A stretch of DNA of 64,000 nucleotides, from contig DF241747.1 in assembly GCA_000507305.1 (NCBI GenBank), positions 1-64,000 on the forward strand, given 5' to 3'. Positions 10,891-23,382 of the stretch are shown here, piece by piece. The notes beneath the pieces are model-generated. The model worked only from the letters and a program-made list of their open reading frames with translations, did not search any database and was not told the origin of the DNA. Origin of the DNA: Breviolum minutum Mf 1.05b.01 (taxonomy: Eukaryota > Sar > Dinophyceae > Suessiales > Symbiodiniaceae). The first letter of the stretch is position 1; every line of letters begins with the position of its first letter. Position numbers and translations under genes: made by a program.

Positions 10891-13800
10891 ATGGCGGGCC
10901 AGATCTTTGTCTCCATCGCCAGCTACAGAGACAACCAATGTCAGTACACCATCCAAGACACTTGGACTCTCCAAGGCCTGAGATGACTCGAATCCGTTAC
11001 CTCTAAGAGATGTGCAGCATCAGAATCATCAGAATGGCAAAATATGTCATGTTATTGTTTCTTTCTGGCGTCACAACGGACATTGGTGAAGAGTGTTTTT
11101 TTTGTATCAATCAGGTGCTGCTGTGTTAGTGTGATGATGATGGTGAGATGCACCAATCTGCTGGCGGCGTCTCACACGATAGGTAGGACGTCGCAGTGGT
11201 GTATCAATCAAAAACTCCGAGGACCTCTTCCGCGAGGCCAAGTTCCCAAAGCGAGTCATCGTAGGAGTGTGCTTTCAGGCTGGGTGCTGGTGCTGGCCGC
11301 GCCAGATCGAAGCTGTCCAGGCAACCACGAAAGACAGTAATTGTATGTTGATAGGTCCGCGAAAGACGATCACAACGAATGGAATTACAGCAATCCTATG
11401 AAACTGATTGCACTTATTGCACTTCAGACAGCCTGAATATGTCACGGACCAATTATAGCAGCTGCCTTAGCCTTGCATGAAATGCAGGTGTCCAAGGATG
11501 ATACCGACAACTTCTTGCTGGATCTCGGAAGCTTAGTTGTATTTTGCTTGAGTTTCTTAGTTTCTTCTGTCGTAGTTTATCCTGCTTTAGTGGAACTCGA
11601 AGATGTTCACATCAACTGCATGAGATTGTAATTGTGAAGCTTTCCATGTTTGCTTTGTTGCTCTTGCTAGCTTTTGATATTTGAACTGCCGACTGCATGG
11701 TGCCCTTCATGTGTCCAAAGCACCAAGTGAATCAAAATGGTCGCACTTCCGACCTCTTTCGCCTTTCGAGATCCATGGTGCGGGCAGATCCGCAGTCACT
11801 TCGTGGAGCACTCAGCGGCGAAAGGTCCCTGCATCGCACGGGCCTGGACACAAGACCTTTACCGAGGAGAAGAGTTCCTCAGCTCAAACAGGTGGAGTTG
11901 ATGAATTGCTATGAATTGCAAGGTTTTCATTTTTCGTTCTTTTTTTTTCTTGTCTTTTGTTGCTTGGTTTGTTGATGGAACAGACTTCTCGGAAGATTTC
12001 AGGAGTTTCTCCTTTGTTTGATGTTTTTGTTTCCTGTCGATTTAGAGTTCATGGGAGCTTCGCAGACATTTCATATGATGTTGTGATAGGTGGCGCCCAG
12101 CCAAATACAACCGTTGCCTTCAAATCGTGTCTTGAGTCTTGATCCATTGCTTTCATTCCACTATAGACTGATTCTGTCGCAGCTGGTCCGAAGCAGCAAC
12201 TGCAGGTACTATTTTCAGATCGACAGCCACATGCGTTTCCTGGCTTTGTCCTTGAGTAGCTTTTGGTTTAGTTTGGAGGTAGTTTGGGTGGAAAGCCTTG
12301 GCGGTGCTGAAACATACAATGTTACAAGTTTCCCAGATAGGGTTCTGTGATCCGTGCCCTTGTCACAGGTTTTGTGCAAAATTGGGACGTGCTTTGCATT
12401 CAGCAGCTGCAACAATGCAAGACGCCCAAAGCGATTTTGACAACTTACGCTTCCAGCAACTTGGATGAGACTGGTGAAAACTTACACCACACACGGTTCC
12501 AGATTCTCCTGGAAAATCGCACTTCCAGATTCTCCGTGAAACGCCAACCGTCCAGAACGCTCGTTTCTTTTCTCCATCCGAGGCTACACATTGCCAAAGA
12601 CTTATATAGCTGGAGCTCCCGATTGTGCAGAGCTGGCACCAAACAAGGAGAACACTCCATGACACATATATACCAGATCCAGAGATGGAAATTCAAAATC
12701 CATGATGAATATGTAAGATCTATACAGGCGGAGCGATTGTGCGTCTTCAACCGTTGAAATACCATGCCCCAATCATAGGCGTTGCCCATCCTTTGTGCAG
12801 ACAGATTTGGCGATGAAAATCAAGATGCAACTTGCCTGGAAGTGAAGCCAATGGGAACAAACTGTAGAATTTGGTGAGGGAAAAAAGTGGATTTCATGCT
12901 TGGTATTTGTAGGTCCTGCGTGGTTACAAGGCGTTTGCGGTGGATACTCCAACATAGCCAACAGTTCAACAAACTGTTCGGGATTTTGCATGATGACAAT
13001 GGATCACTTCTTGCGTGAAAGCTATCATGTGACCGTGTGTGTGAATGATTTCCAACTCCAGATCATAATTTTGTTCAGCCGGGTCCAATGGTTCGAGTGC
13101 ATAGCTACGGGTTGAAGCACAAACTCTTTGTCAACATGTTGTGACTACGCCAAATAATCGCAACATAACTTGCTATGCCTATAGTTTTGAAGATGTGCAA
13201 AACATGGATTCTTTGTTTGTTCATTGCCTTCGCCTTTGTTTCTGAGGATCCATTCCTGCGAATCAAAACGCGCAGCTGTCGAAAAGATTTTGAATCACCA
13301 CCTCCAGCGCTGTTTTGGACCGCCACACGGCAGAAGGATGTATGTTCACTGTTCCAGAAAATTGCAATATGAAATGATTGGAATGATCGACTTGGCAACT
13401 AATTACAGGAGGAAACTTTCTTCAAACAATATAAATGGCACGGTTCATCAGCGTGCACAGTCACACGAAGTGTTCGCCATGTTCCACCTTCACCACTTTC
13501 AAGGCGCGCTTCGCTTTCTCTCGTGGTGAAGTGGTGCAGGACGTGCCATATGACCCGCACTTGGAATATGTGTGGCTTGGCATTGTTGCAGGGCATATTG
13601 CATGCAACCAAAAAGCACCTAGTTCGAACATCGGAAACATCAACCTATCATGATTTGGGATGACCCATTCCTTCGAAGATCAGAGATGTGCATAAGGTTT
13701 TTTGGAGAAGAGATCTCCATGTCAGCAAGACTTTGGACGTCTGGATGGGATTTCTTTCATCCCACTAGTGAGTTCTTTGGTGGCACATTTTCGTTGAGTG

Positions 13801-15082
13801 ATGCAATTCTTGTTGATTTTGCTGGTCAAGTGTGGCAAGGGCTCCACAAATTGAGTCAAGACTCGTGCCTGTCAAAAGCAAAATTATCACACATCTCAAG
13901 GTCAATCAAACAACATGCTCTGAAACGTATTGGATGTGCTGGAGTTTGAATTGAAACCTGAGGATAGCTTACCACTTAGCCAGTCGAGCACACAGATATT
14001 GGTTTCGAGAGGTGCAAAGTACACCTGAGCAGCTGCATCGAGAGAAGCAAGGCAAATTCAGTGACTTTGCTGCAAGATACTGTTTTTTGTTGCCCTGTTT
14101 TTTTTCTCGTTGCTTTCTGCAATTTCGATTGCAAGATATTGACACAACGATGTTCCATTACTTGAAACATATTCAAGTTTTTAGCCGGAAAACCGACGAG
14201 ATTTCTACAGGTGCAATTGGTTTCTGTGAGTCTGCAGGAATCTGTGGTTTGTTGGGCACACCGTGGCCAGATCATCATGTGCCACCCGAGAAACCTTACG
14301 GTGTGGGTTCGCAGCGCACCCTTGCGGAGTACGAAGGTGGGGGGTCTCGCAGGCATTGGTTTAGTAATGGCATACTGTACATTTTTCCAAGGAAACGCGG
14401 TTCAAGGGTGACATACATGTCAAGGGGAACATGAGGGTGCCCGCTTACTCATGAGTTGTTTTCTTTGTTCTCCACCGAGAGGTATGTTGCGTTTTTAATT
14501 TTCAAACACTTCATCAGATGCATTTTTACTTGAAGTGGGACAAATGAATGTTCATCACCTTCCTTGTCACCAAAAAGATCTTGTCAAAAAAACTTAAAAA
14601 GCATTCCTTTCAAAAACTCGCGAATCTTATCAAACTCTGACTTGCCTCAGACTTCGCTGGTGTTCGCTTTGCCGATTGTATCCTGGAACCCCGAGCCACG
14701 CTGGGTGGCCAACCTGCACAGCTCTTTGCACCGCTTTGGGCAGATGAACAACGAGTTACCTTGCGGAAGTTCATGCAGATTTGGGGGGATGATAATATAA
14801 TAATGAGATACATGGAGATAATATGCATATAGGATCATATATGCATGGTGAACGATGAAGTATATTAATGCACTTTTTGTTCGACGTATCGATGCATAAG
14901 GGCTCATAAAGTGCGTTTGGCCCAAAAAAACCACTCTGAGTTCATGGTTTTTTCCCTGGCCGGCTCAGGAAAAGATGTTGCTCACAAATCAGCTCAAAGA
15001 TATAGAATCCTGGGCAGGAAAGGGCAATCTCTCAGAAGCAAACTTGGACTTTGTGAAGAAGGCGAGATCCGTTCTCAAGTAG
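10891..15082 (+). CDS. GlcNAc-transferase, GT60 / Skp1 GnT1-like, about 13 exons
   Basis: Predicted about 334 aa. Exons: 10891-10956, 11222-11278, 11488-11527, 11771-11891, 12206-12234, 12369-12473, 12583-12647, 13247-13321, 13504-13571, 13697-13767, 14238-14336, 14651-14745 (or slightly longer) and 14969-15082; the total is a multiple of three. Family hallmarks appear in order: IFVSIASYRDNQCQ at the start, FPKRVIVGVCFQ, AAKGPCIARAWTQDLYRGEE, the metal-binding DSH in QIDSHMRF (about residues 101-103), NWDVLCIQQL, VVQDVPYDPHLEYV|FFGEE, and YGVGSQRTLAEYE. This matches Pfam glycosyltransferase (GlcNAc), whose known member modifies hydroxyproline of Skp1 in the cytosol of Dictyostelium and Toxoplasma. 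No signal peptide or membrane segment is seen, consistent with a cytosolic enzyme. The acceptor substrate here is inference. Several donors are GA or GC. Confidence 0.88.
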
Positions 15083-15523
15083 ACTATTGCAGTTTTCAAA
15101 CTTTTGTTTGAAGGTTTTGAAGGTGCCAGTGCTTTTGCTAACCTCTCATGGTGATTTCGCATCTGCAGCCTTTTGCTTCAACTGTTGCTTGCGCACCAGT
15201 GGCCTCTAGACATGTAGCTGCAACAGCATGGCCAGCAGCTAACGTTTAACGTTTCAGTACTGTCAAAAATTTTTTGACATCGACCCTGGACTTAAACGGA
15301 CTAACATGTGTTGGAAATATCTGGAAATCAACAGCTACCATCAAGCCACGAACTCACACTGCAAAGCCTATGAACTGGTGGAACCTGAACGATTTTGAAT
15401 GACGAACAAACTCAATTCAAACCTTTATTTCAAGAGATTTCACATCTCATCTCATGTTTTAGTATAATGATAGATTAATTAGTATGTATTTTCTCATGTT
15501 ATGTGATATGTTGTTTCTTATAC
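15083..15523. other. Intergenic, 0.4 kb, no gene seen
   Basis: No open frame with coding character. AT-rich ahead of the next gene. Confidence 0.5.
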
Positions 15524-17840
15524 ATGAGTATGCACGCATGTACGGCTTTGCCTTCAACGGGGCTTATGTCACCGATGACCTTGGCGGATGCCTGGGCGCT
15601 TCATCAACGCATCTCACCGGACCGGTGGTGCGTGACGCGGCGGGAACTCTACGCCTTCGTGGCCGAAGTGCGTCAGTTGTGGTTGAACGGTGCCATTCCA
15701 AACAACAGAGACAGACCTAATCCGGTCCATGATGATGCGGAACATGGTCCGAATTTGTACCTTGGAATATCTTGGAATGTTATTTTTATACCTTCGATGT
15801 TTACAAAAGTTTGCCTTTCACTTGTTCATAGTTTTTCCCTCTCCAGGAAATTCAATGGCAATGATGCAAAGAAAGTTTTTGGATGGCCAACCAAGGTACC
15901 AAGTGAATGACTATGTGGTGAAACCAATGACCCTAGCAGCTGGAGGAATGAGTTATGCTCTCATGAAACATCCTCAAGGCTTGGATTGTCATGTTTTTAT
16001 CTCCCACTCGTGGCATGAAGGCATTTTTCATTTGCAGAGCAACGTACGAAGCGCTTGGCCACAATTCCAAGGCTGTCGAAATCTCTATTGTTGTTTATTG
16101 GCCAATCCACAAAATCTGGATATCAACGAACTTTTGGGAGGAGCCAACGGTGCTTTGGGTGACAGTCCCTTTGCACAGGCTTTGTCACGAGCTTCTCATC
16201 TTTTGGTGGTTCCGAACCCAACCGTTTGTGTATATTCACGCTTGTGGTGTGTATACGAAGCATTCTTGGGTGTGCAAATGCACAAGACCTACTTGTTCCC
16301 AGTACAACCCAAGAAAGGTGCGGTGGCTAAGGAATTGGCCAAGAATTTGTTCCCTTCCTTTCTGGGTGTCCTATGTGGCATTCCTTTAATGTTAGATTTC
16401 AACTGGAATGACAGGCAGAAGATGAGCAAGATTGGATACTTGATTTGTTTTTTCTATTGGTTTTCGTCGACCTTAGCACAATTCTGTGCTTTGACCAGCA
16501 CTGACCGGACGCCACGCTTGAAGTGGATCGTGCGGTCATTGCTGGCCTTGACAGCGTTGGGTTGGTGTATTACAATGCCATGGCTGCGGTGGTGCCATGC
16601 AGAAGCTCAAAGGAAATACACTGATTTGCTGTTGATGGCCATCCTTCATTATGGTGGGCCCTTGAACATGACAATCACCAATACTTGCATGGTTTACTTT
16701 TTCTCACGTCAGCAAGTGGAAGATGAAGAGAGTCGACGCAAGGAGGCTATGATGCAATTCCAGTCAGTGCGTTCGGCACAGTGTTCCTGCCCACATGATG
16801 AAGACAGAATCAGGAGGGCCATAGAAGGCTCTGAAGAGGACTGATGGATGCTTTTGATTTTGATGATTTGCTGATGTTTTTTCATAGAATTCCTGGTTCT
16901 TTTTGGTTCCAATGCTTTGATGTTCCTTTTTGTTGCCTATTTATTTGACATTATTTGACGACAACGGTGGCCCTGTTGACTGGACAAATTCTTGTTTGCA
17001 TCGGGTGTCAGAATTGGTCATCCACCAAAATTGGCGTTTGATTGCGCTTGGGTTTGTTGAAACATCGTGGGTTTTGCAATTTGCGTTTTGGTTGGAGGAA
17101 GTCGACAAAGTCATAGGCATTTTGGTCAAAGCCGGAGCTTACACTGACGGCTTGCGCGAAGCTTGGGAGGATGGACTGGATTTGCAGGGAGCTGGATATA
17201 CCAATTTGCTGTCCAGCAGCCTTTGGGCGGTGATCAGGTTTTTACATGTTTTTTAATTATAAAGTATCCCTCCTAATAAGTTGGGATGATTAAGAACCCA
17301 AACAGTTGACTTGCAAGAAAAACGTTGATTATTCTTGTTCTTTTCCATGATTGAGATTCATCTTTATCACTGGGCAAAGTTGATTTTGGGCTGGACACGA
17401 GAGCATCAGCATCTTTGTTTTGCAGATGTGTGGCTTTTGCTTTCCCCCGGATTCTAGGTATGATTGGAATGTTGGGCTGGACTGTCGTGGCGGCAGATTC
17501 CGTTTCTGATGCTTTGCTGGTACATTGCATGGAATTGAATCACGCATGGCTCAGAGATTCGTTTTTGATCCTATCAGCTTTTTGCTGTTTGACCGTGCTG
17601 GTGCTCCCATGTTCTTTGATTTGGGCCAACTTTTCCGGTCCAGATCGAGCCTTTTTTGTGGCAAAGAGTTGGGCCACTGCTGCCATGTGGGTTTTGTTGC
17701 TGCCAATGTTGACATCATTGGTGCAAGGAGACTTTGCTCAAATCATACTGAAATTTGTGTCCTGTGTTTTTTTGTTCGGCCCCTGTAGTCTTTGTCTTTT
17801 AAACCAGGAGCCCATGATTATCCCAGTCAAATATCTTTGA
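15524..17840 (+). CDS. Multi-pass membrane protein with N-terminal TIR-like domain
   Basis: Exons 15524 (or ATG 15566) to 15746, 15847-16827, 17012-17237 and 17426-17840. The frames join cleanly: GT donors at 15747 and 17238, a GC donor at 16828. The product is about 600 aa from ATG 15566. Residues about 106-200 contain CHVFISHSWHEG, then a variable part, then ASHLLVVPNPTVCVYSRLWCVYEAFLG-type sequence in short blocks. This pattern (F-I-S-H-x-W near the start, R-x-W-C-x-x-E near the end) resembles TIR or TIR-related domains common in algae. About six or seven hydrophobic segments follow, e.g. IGYLICFFYWFSSTLAQF, SLLALTALGWCITMPWL and SFLILSAFCCLTVLVLPC. I infer a membrane sensor or adaptor; no catalytic role is claimed. 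An alternative terminal exon at 17877-17968 (LRHYVDSVEIPSILPPS, then stop) is possible. Confidence 0.75.
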
Positions 17841-17968
17841 ATGAAGGGATTTGCGTTTGAGATGTCATTCGGGGAGGATATGATGCAGCGTTGTTGTCGC
17901 CTTTGCGGCACTATGTGGACTCCGTGGAGATTCCATCGATCCTACCACCTTCAGAGAGCGTTTCTTGA

Positions 17969-19153
17969 CCCCGCAATGTTTGGAGTTTTCAGAGTTTTTG
18001 TTTTGACAGATGATTTGTGAATCATGTTCTTTCAGGAGTCAAAGGAAAAAGCTCCCAGTTTCCATCCAAGAGATTTTAAGATTTTAACAAGAGATTTTCA
18101 TAAGGTCAGAAATTATAGAATTTACAAGCTACAATTTCGTGAACATTGTGAGGTGATTCTATGTATTTTTATCCCTCGTGTGCTTCTGGTGATGTTGGCT
18201 TGGATTTCAGCCTTCACCAATCCCATGGCCTGGGTCCGTCCTTGGATCAAAGGCCTCCGGAAACGTTGCGCCGATCACGCCGACGTTTCGACGGACCCTT
18301 CCAACCCCTCCAACCGGTCCAGCGCACTATCCAGCACCTCCAGCACCTCGAGCACCTCGAGCACGAGCCCATCCAGCATGTCGAGTCTTCAAGCGTAGCG
18401 ATGACCAATGACATTTCTGCAAGAATTCACTGTACAGTTTCTCCGAGATAATTCACTTAATTAGCGATATATCCGCTAGACTCGCAAAACCCTTTGGCGG
18501 AAGTTTCAAAGGAGCCAGTTGATATATCAAAGCTTTTCAACTTCGCAGTGTCTTCCAATGACGACTTTTGAAACTCAACTCGAAGTCCACCTCCAAAAAT
18601 TGGGGGAAAGAACAGAACTGAATCACGGGTTTCAAGTCGAGAAATGGAAGGCCAAAGAGCTGCCACACCCCGAGATCACGGTCCATCCTTCACTTGGGGA
18701 ACCAAAAACTGCTTGCGTGAATTGACCGATTTTTTAAAACGTTTTTGCGACCAGTTTGGTTCCCAATTAAGCCGTAGATATCAACAAGCACCTTCCATGT
18801 CCAATCGAAGAATCAAATGCAAAATTTGAAATGTAGGAAGTGACAAAACACGACAGGTGCACGGCTATGAGAAGCAAAATCGACAGGAGGCCGGGAGGGT
18901 TGCAAGTGCCACTAGCATGACAAGATATGACAAGCATGCCTGTTGCTTGTCTTCCATTTTCTTTGCACGATCTCATGCAAGTCTCAAAGTCACAAGTTCG
19001 TGACATTTTCCGCGAGCTCAATGGCTCAGTTGCAAGCTTTGGGCCCAAAAGTCGGGGTGACATTTTGCGTATGTGACTCGCTATTTTTCGATGGTTCGTT
19101 ATATATTTGAAAAGTTCGCACACTGTTCAACAATAATTGAATATATATAGTTT
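17969..19153. other. About 1.2 kb with unassigned coding-like pieces
   Basis: A Ser/Thr-rich open frame (18024-18398) ends in repeats of AGCACCTCGAGC; it could be a C-terminal exon or a simple-repeat artefact. A short block near 18710-18790 reads CLRELTDFLKRFCDQFGSQL in one frame. Neither can be tied to a gene. Confidence 0.3.
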
Positions 19154-21562
19154 ATGATTCCCACTGACCACAGCCCTGAGGCGCAGATGCGGGATGTGGC
19201 CAGGATGCGTATCGACGCACTGCTGTCCAAACTTCCTGGTGCCCGGCACATCGGGATTCTGGGGTTCAGCCACAAAGACATGGAAGATTAAAAATCACTT
19301 CAACTTCCAACTAGCAGATCGAGGCACTATTACTATAAGAGAGACTTTTTATTTCGATGTTTTAGATGTTTCTAAGGTCCCAATTCCTTTTTGGTGGTTA
19401 CCGGAGGTTACTTTTACCCGTTGCGGTTTTTCTGACACTTTGAGGTGCCGAAGTGGAGCTGGAGCTGTGCAAAGCTTTTGCAAATTTGGCGCAGCTAGAG
19501 CACAGCTCCTCAACTGGAAGTTCGTAAGCTGACAACCTTCCTTCATTTGGGGACTCAAATAACCCAATGAAAGCCCCCAAAGATGAATGGAACATGGTAG
19601 TATGTAGTGACATCAAAAGGTAAATAGGAATAAAGGCAACGGAAAGTGGAGATTAAATTGGAGATAGTGTGGAAACGGGTGACAGACGCTCGAATCAGCA
19701 TCGTGGATCGATGATTTAATGCCCGTTTGACGGCGGAACCGTCCTAATGCTTGAGGCTTGAAGGATGTACTGCCCGTAGCTCTTTTCAAACACACTTTTC
19801 CCTGACGGCATCATTTAATGAATCAGAAAGCTGTAAAGAAAGACCTCTTGCCGACTATCAGTTGCCTATTTGTGGGGAACAATGGAATCAAAACGCAGCA
19901 TGGAATTTGAAAGTGTGGATTTGTAGACGATGGAATGGGACCAGTGTTTTGTAAGGTAATGGTGAACCAGCTGGAGCTGTTGCACAAGCTGCCCATTATT
20001 TGTCATTGGCCAAGGCAGGTCCTAAAGTTGGGCCATTCCCACGCCAGTTTCGACCGCAGTTTGTCGTTTCAAGCGACCAGGGTGCGAAATCGACGGCATT
20101 GTGGGAGGCATCCACAGCAGTGGCAGAAGCATCTGTAAGGCCAACTTGTTCTGAATTTTGCATACTTGCTTACAATTTCTTCATATTTTTTAGTGCTACC
20201 TTTTTATTGACTTTCTAGAGTAGTATCATGTAGTATCCGACTTCCACCCACATTCACCCGACCCAGTGAAACATCCAGGATGGCGCAGCACGACTTCGCC
20301 GCCGCCAAGGTGGTGCTGTTATCGGCAGCGGACGCCCTTGGTGAAGCCCTGGAAACAGGTCACGAGGCAACCGGATGTTCGAAGCTTCGTTTCGTTTTGG
20401 AGTTGGAGGCACCTCTTGAAGAAGTTCAATAAATTTTCGGCACTGTAACCTGAAACAAGAGCTAAAGAATCAAAATAAAGTGCATTGGTTGGGGGATCTC
20501 TTTTAATGCTCATATGAAATGTTGAGATTTTGACAAGTTTGATGACATACTTGCGGATCCAACATGACATGTTGCCATGAATTGGTGGTCACTGAGTCAC
20601 TGCATTGAAATCTTCCACAGCTGGAGGCATTACAGGTGACTCAAGACATCATGGAAGCTATCCACCGATGTTACGAAAGGACGGGTGAAATTCGTTTTTC
20701 CCCGCGACATTTGAAGTTTTTGGGTGATTGGCAACGGAACATCTTTCGAATCAATCCAAGCACGATTCTTGACATTTTGGCAAGCACATGTTTGCAGATG
20801 GTTTCCTTCAAGACATTTGAACTGACTTCCTTTTGATGTGTCTGAAGTCATGAAAAATGACAATCACGAAATGATCTATCTTGTGAGAAGCTGCGATGTG
20901 TTTTTGGTTACAATCCTGTTTCTGAGTCAGGACGGATGACCGCAAAGGCTTGGAGAAGTACCACGCTTCGTTGAAGGCACCGTGTATTATGCATATTATG
21001 CGTATCAGATATATCAGTGTACTGTTGAAAGGTAGGAGTCCGGCACGATTCTCCAGGCAACGTTGGAAGCTTTGCGACGGCTCCAGCCTGAAACACCACA
21101 AGAAGTGCCATCCCTGAAACTTGGATGTTGCAGATGTCGTATTCGTCGAGGATTCCTGGGATGTTTTGCCACCGTTTCTAGTATCCCAAGTCTCATCCCT
21201 GAGGACTGCTGCATGCCCACCACCACAGGCATGGATCCTGTCCGCAGCATTGACCATTTCCCCATAAACATGGTCAAACCTGCAAATGGTCAAAGAACAA
21301 TTTCATGGATTGGTGAGAATGAGAATGCGCATTGAGTGACATGCGAAGATACCCTGGTATCCCGGGATATCCCTATGAAGTGTGTTTCAGGCTCAGCAAT
21401 GCTTGCAACTTTCGACAAGTTTCATCAACTTCTTGTTTATCGCAGGATGCTGGAGATGTCCCTAGCGTTTTGGCCGTGCTGTTGGAACGCATGGTGCTAT
21501 TGCTGGTGGCTACTGGCCGTGAGAGAGACATGGAGCTGGTCAAGCAACTTAGCAAAATCTAA
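19154..21562 (+). CDS. Unrecognised 246-aa protein, seven exons
   Basis: Exons 19154-19286, 19445-19519, 19956-20134, 20289-20366, 20621-20684, 21134-21228 and 21446-21562 sum to 741 nt (247 codons with the TAA), and every junction keeps phase. The start is ATG in MIPTDHSPEAQMRDVARMR. Later blocks include VELELCKAFANLAQLEHSS, KVGPFPRQFRPQFVVSSDQ, AAKVVLLSAADALGEALE, VTQDIMEAIHRCYERT, VVFVEDSWDVLPPFLVSQ and RMVLLLVATGRERDMELVKQ. Composition is helical and soluble; no membrane segment, signal or catalytic motif is seen. The first intron has no GT, GC or GA donor (it reads GAAG|ATTAAA), two others use GC, and the rest GT. I recognise no family; it may be dinoflagellate-specific. Confidence 0.75.
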
Positions 21563-22010
21563 GGCAACACGTGACACGACTGACACGACCGTTAAGAATT
21601 GAGGTCAACCTCAGAGACAAATTGTTTCACATGAAGTTGTTCTTTTTTCAGCTGAATTTCCAAGGACAATCTACGAAAGCTTTCAAGTAGCACGTGAAAG
21701 CCCAAGCTTACTTCGATTGTTGGCCATGCTTCAAAGCTCCGGAAACTTGTTGAAGACAAAGTGACACGATCCCAGCCAAAGGAAGCGGGTGAAAATGGAT
21801 GAACATGGCCGATTCAAATGATTTCAGAGTCAACTTGAACCGTTTATGATGAGGACGCTCAATCCTCGATTATTTTCGATTATTCTGGGTGTTGTTTTGA
21901 CTTGCTTGCACAGTTTTCGGTAATTTTCTGGCTTCCAGGTTTGTTCGTTCGTGACCTTTCGGCACAAGCCGGTGTGGCTAGTATCAGAACTGTAGCCCTG
22001 AAAAAGATCA
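21563..22010. other. Intergenic, 0.45 kb, no gene seen
   Basis: Short spacer between the orphan gene and RRM gene 2 in the same direction. No coding signal. Confidence 0.5.
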
Positions 22011-22766
22011 ATGAAAGGCTGGTACAAAGGGAGCCCCATGGACTACATGATGTGGCCCATGCCAATGATGGGCCCCATGCCCATGATGGGTCCAATGATG
22101 GACTTTGGCAAAGGTTGGGATTGGGGCAACTCGGCCGTATGTTATCAAATGCATCAAATACAATATATCTACATTTGCAGAAAGACGCACAGACAGATAG
22201 CTAGATAGATAGGAAATCATAAGTAGGTAGGTAGGTAGGTAGGTTGATGGATGGATAGATAGACAGATAGACAGATAGATGGTTTTTCCGTAGTTGAGTG
22301 CATACAATGTTGTGTTGAAGTCTGAAACTTCCATATTCAATGCCGTTGCATTTGCCGTCACCTTTATCATTTTATGTTGTGGTTCCGCTGATGCAATCAA
22401 CATGAAGCCATCGGCAGCCATCAGCATTGACATCTTGAAATCTCAATTTCTTGAAGGGATTTTATGGATTTTCATTTGGACCTCCTGGTTTTTAACCCCC
22501 AGGCAAGGGCGGCTACGGTTACGGCAAGGGGGCCTTTGGTGCCCCGAAGGAAGCGAAAGGCTTGGTCCGTGCCGTGGTCGGTGCACAGGTCGTGCCAGGT
22601 GGTAAGTGGAACAACGATGACAACACGCAGCTCGTTGTGGAAAAAAATATGTGAAGTAAACAGCGACGCAAATACTTGAGTAAAGGATGATCGATGTTGA
22701 CGACTTGGGTCAGGTTATAAAGATGTGAAATTTCAAAACTAATGTAGCAAAATTAAAATGATATGA

Positions 22767-22798
<32 letters not shown>

Positions 22799-23382
22799 TA
22801 AATGCCGCCACGTTCATCGCTCCAAAATTGACTGAGGCTTTTTGTTGGTGGATTACCTCCAGATACGACGAGTTTGGAAATGTATCAGATTTTCTCAGCC
22901 TTTGGCCCTATTGCTCCACGAGGGGCAACGGCATTGGTGGATAAGGATAATGGAAAATGCACAGGGATTGGCTTCATCAATTATATGAATGCAGAAGCTG
23001 CTGAGAAGGCGCCTGCATTTTTGTTGGTGAGGTTTGTGGTGGATGTAGTGGTGGATAGTACGCAGACATAATAGATATGATTCCTGAAAGCTGGACTAAT
23101 GTGGGAAAATAATGTGAGAGTGATATCAATGATATCACTGATATCACGTGTATATACGGATTTCCTGTATCAGATGATTTCATGATGATGTTTCAAGGCT
23201 CAACTGATTCAACCAGCTCTCATTCCCTTATCAAGGCCATTCGAGCATTGAATAGCTGGCCATTTGAAGATGGCTCCCGTTTGACGGTAAAGAAGAAGGG
23301 TCCACCTCGAGACAAAGGTGAAGGAAAAGGTGACCGCCGTGATCGCGGGGACCGCGACCGTGGCGACCGAGACAGATCATAA
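22011..23382 (+). CDS. RRM RNA-binding protein 2 (Met/Gly-rich N-terminus), four exons
   Basis: Predicted 188 aa from exons 22011-22136, 22508-22629, 22837-23008 and 23236-23382 (567 nt). The N-terminus is Met/Pro/Gly-rich (MPMMGPMPMMGPMM), then Gly/Lys-rich with EAKGLVRAVVGAQVVPGG. A single RRM follows: RNP2 LFVGGL at about 84-89, then LEMYQIFSAFG, and RNP1 GIGFINY at 126-132. It ends with GSRLTVKKKGPP and an Arg/Asp-rich tail of RDRGD repeats. Donors are GT, GC (22630) and GC (23009); acceptors read GAG|G and AAG|G. Domain order and many residues match the RRM genes at 7.6 and 28.8 kb, though intron positions differ in number. Likely an hnRNP-like nuclear RNA-binding protein. Confidence 0.88.
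22186..22283. repeat. GATA/GTAG-type tetranucleotide repeats in an RRM gene 2 intron
   Basis: Runs of AGATAGAT, GTAGGTAGGTAGGTAGG, then GATGGATGGATAGATAGACAGATAGACAG. Compound microsatellite inside intron 1. Confidence 0.9.
22764..22799. repeat. (AT)n(GT)n compound microsatellite
   Basis: ATATATATATATATATAT followed by GTGTGTGTGTGTGT, shortly upstream of RRM gene 2 exon 3 (22837). Confidence 0.9.

Noticed and set aside
10576-10974. 132-codon minus-strand frame
   Set aside because: Antisense shadow of the GT60 first exon and its upstream region.
10808-10983. Plus-strand frame reading a protein-like C-terminus (ends LGLSKA, stop)
   Set aside because: It overlaps the first exon of the GT60 gene in another frame. 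The GT60 motif IFVSIASYRD is far stronger evidence.
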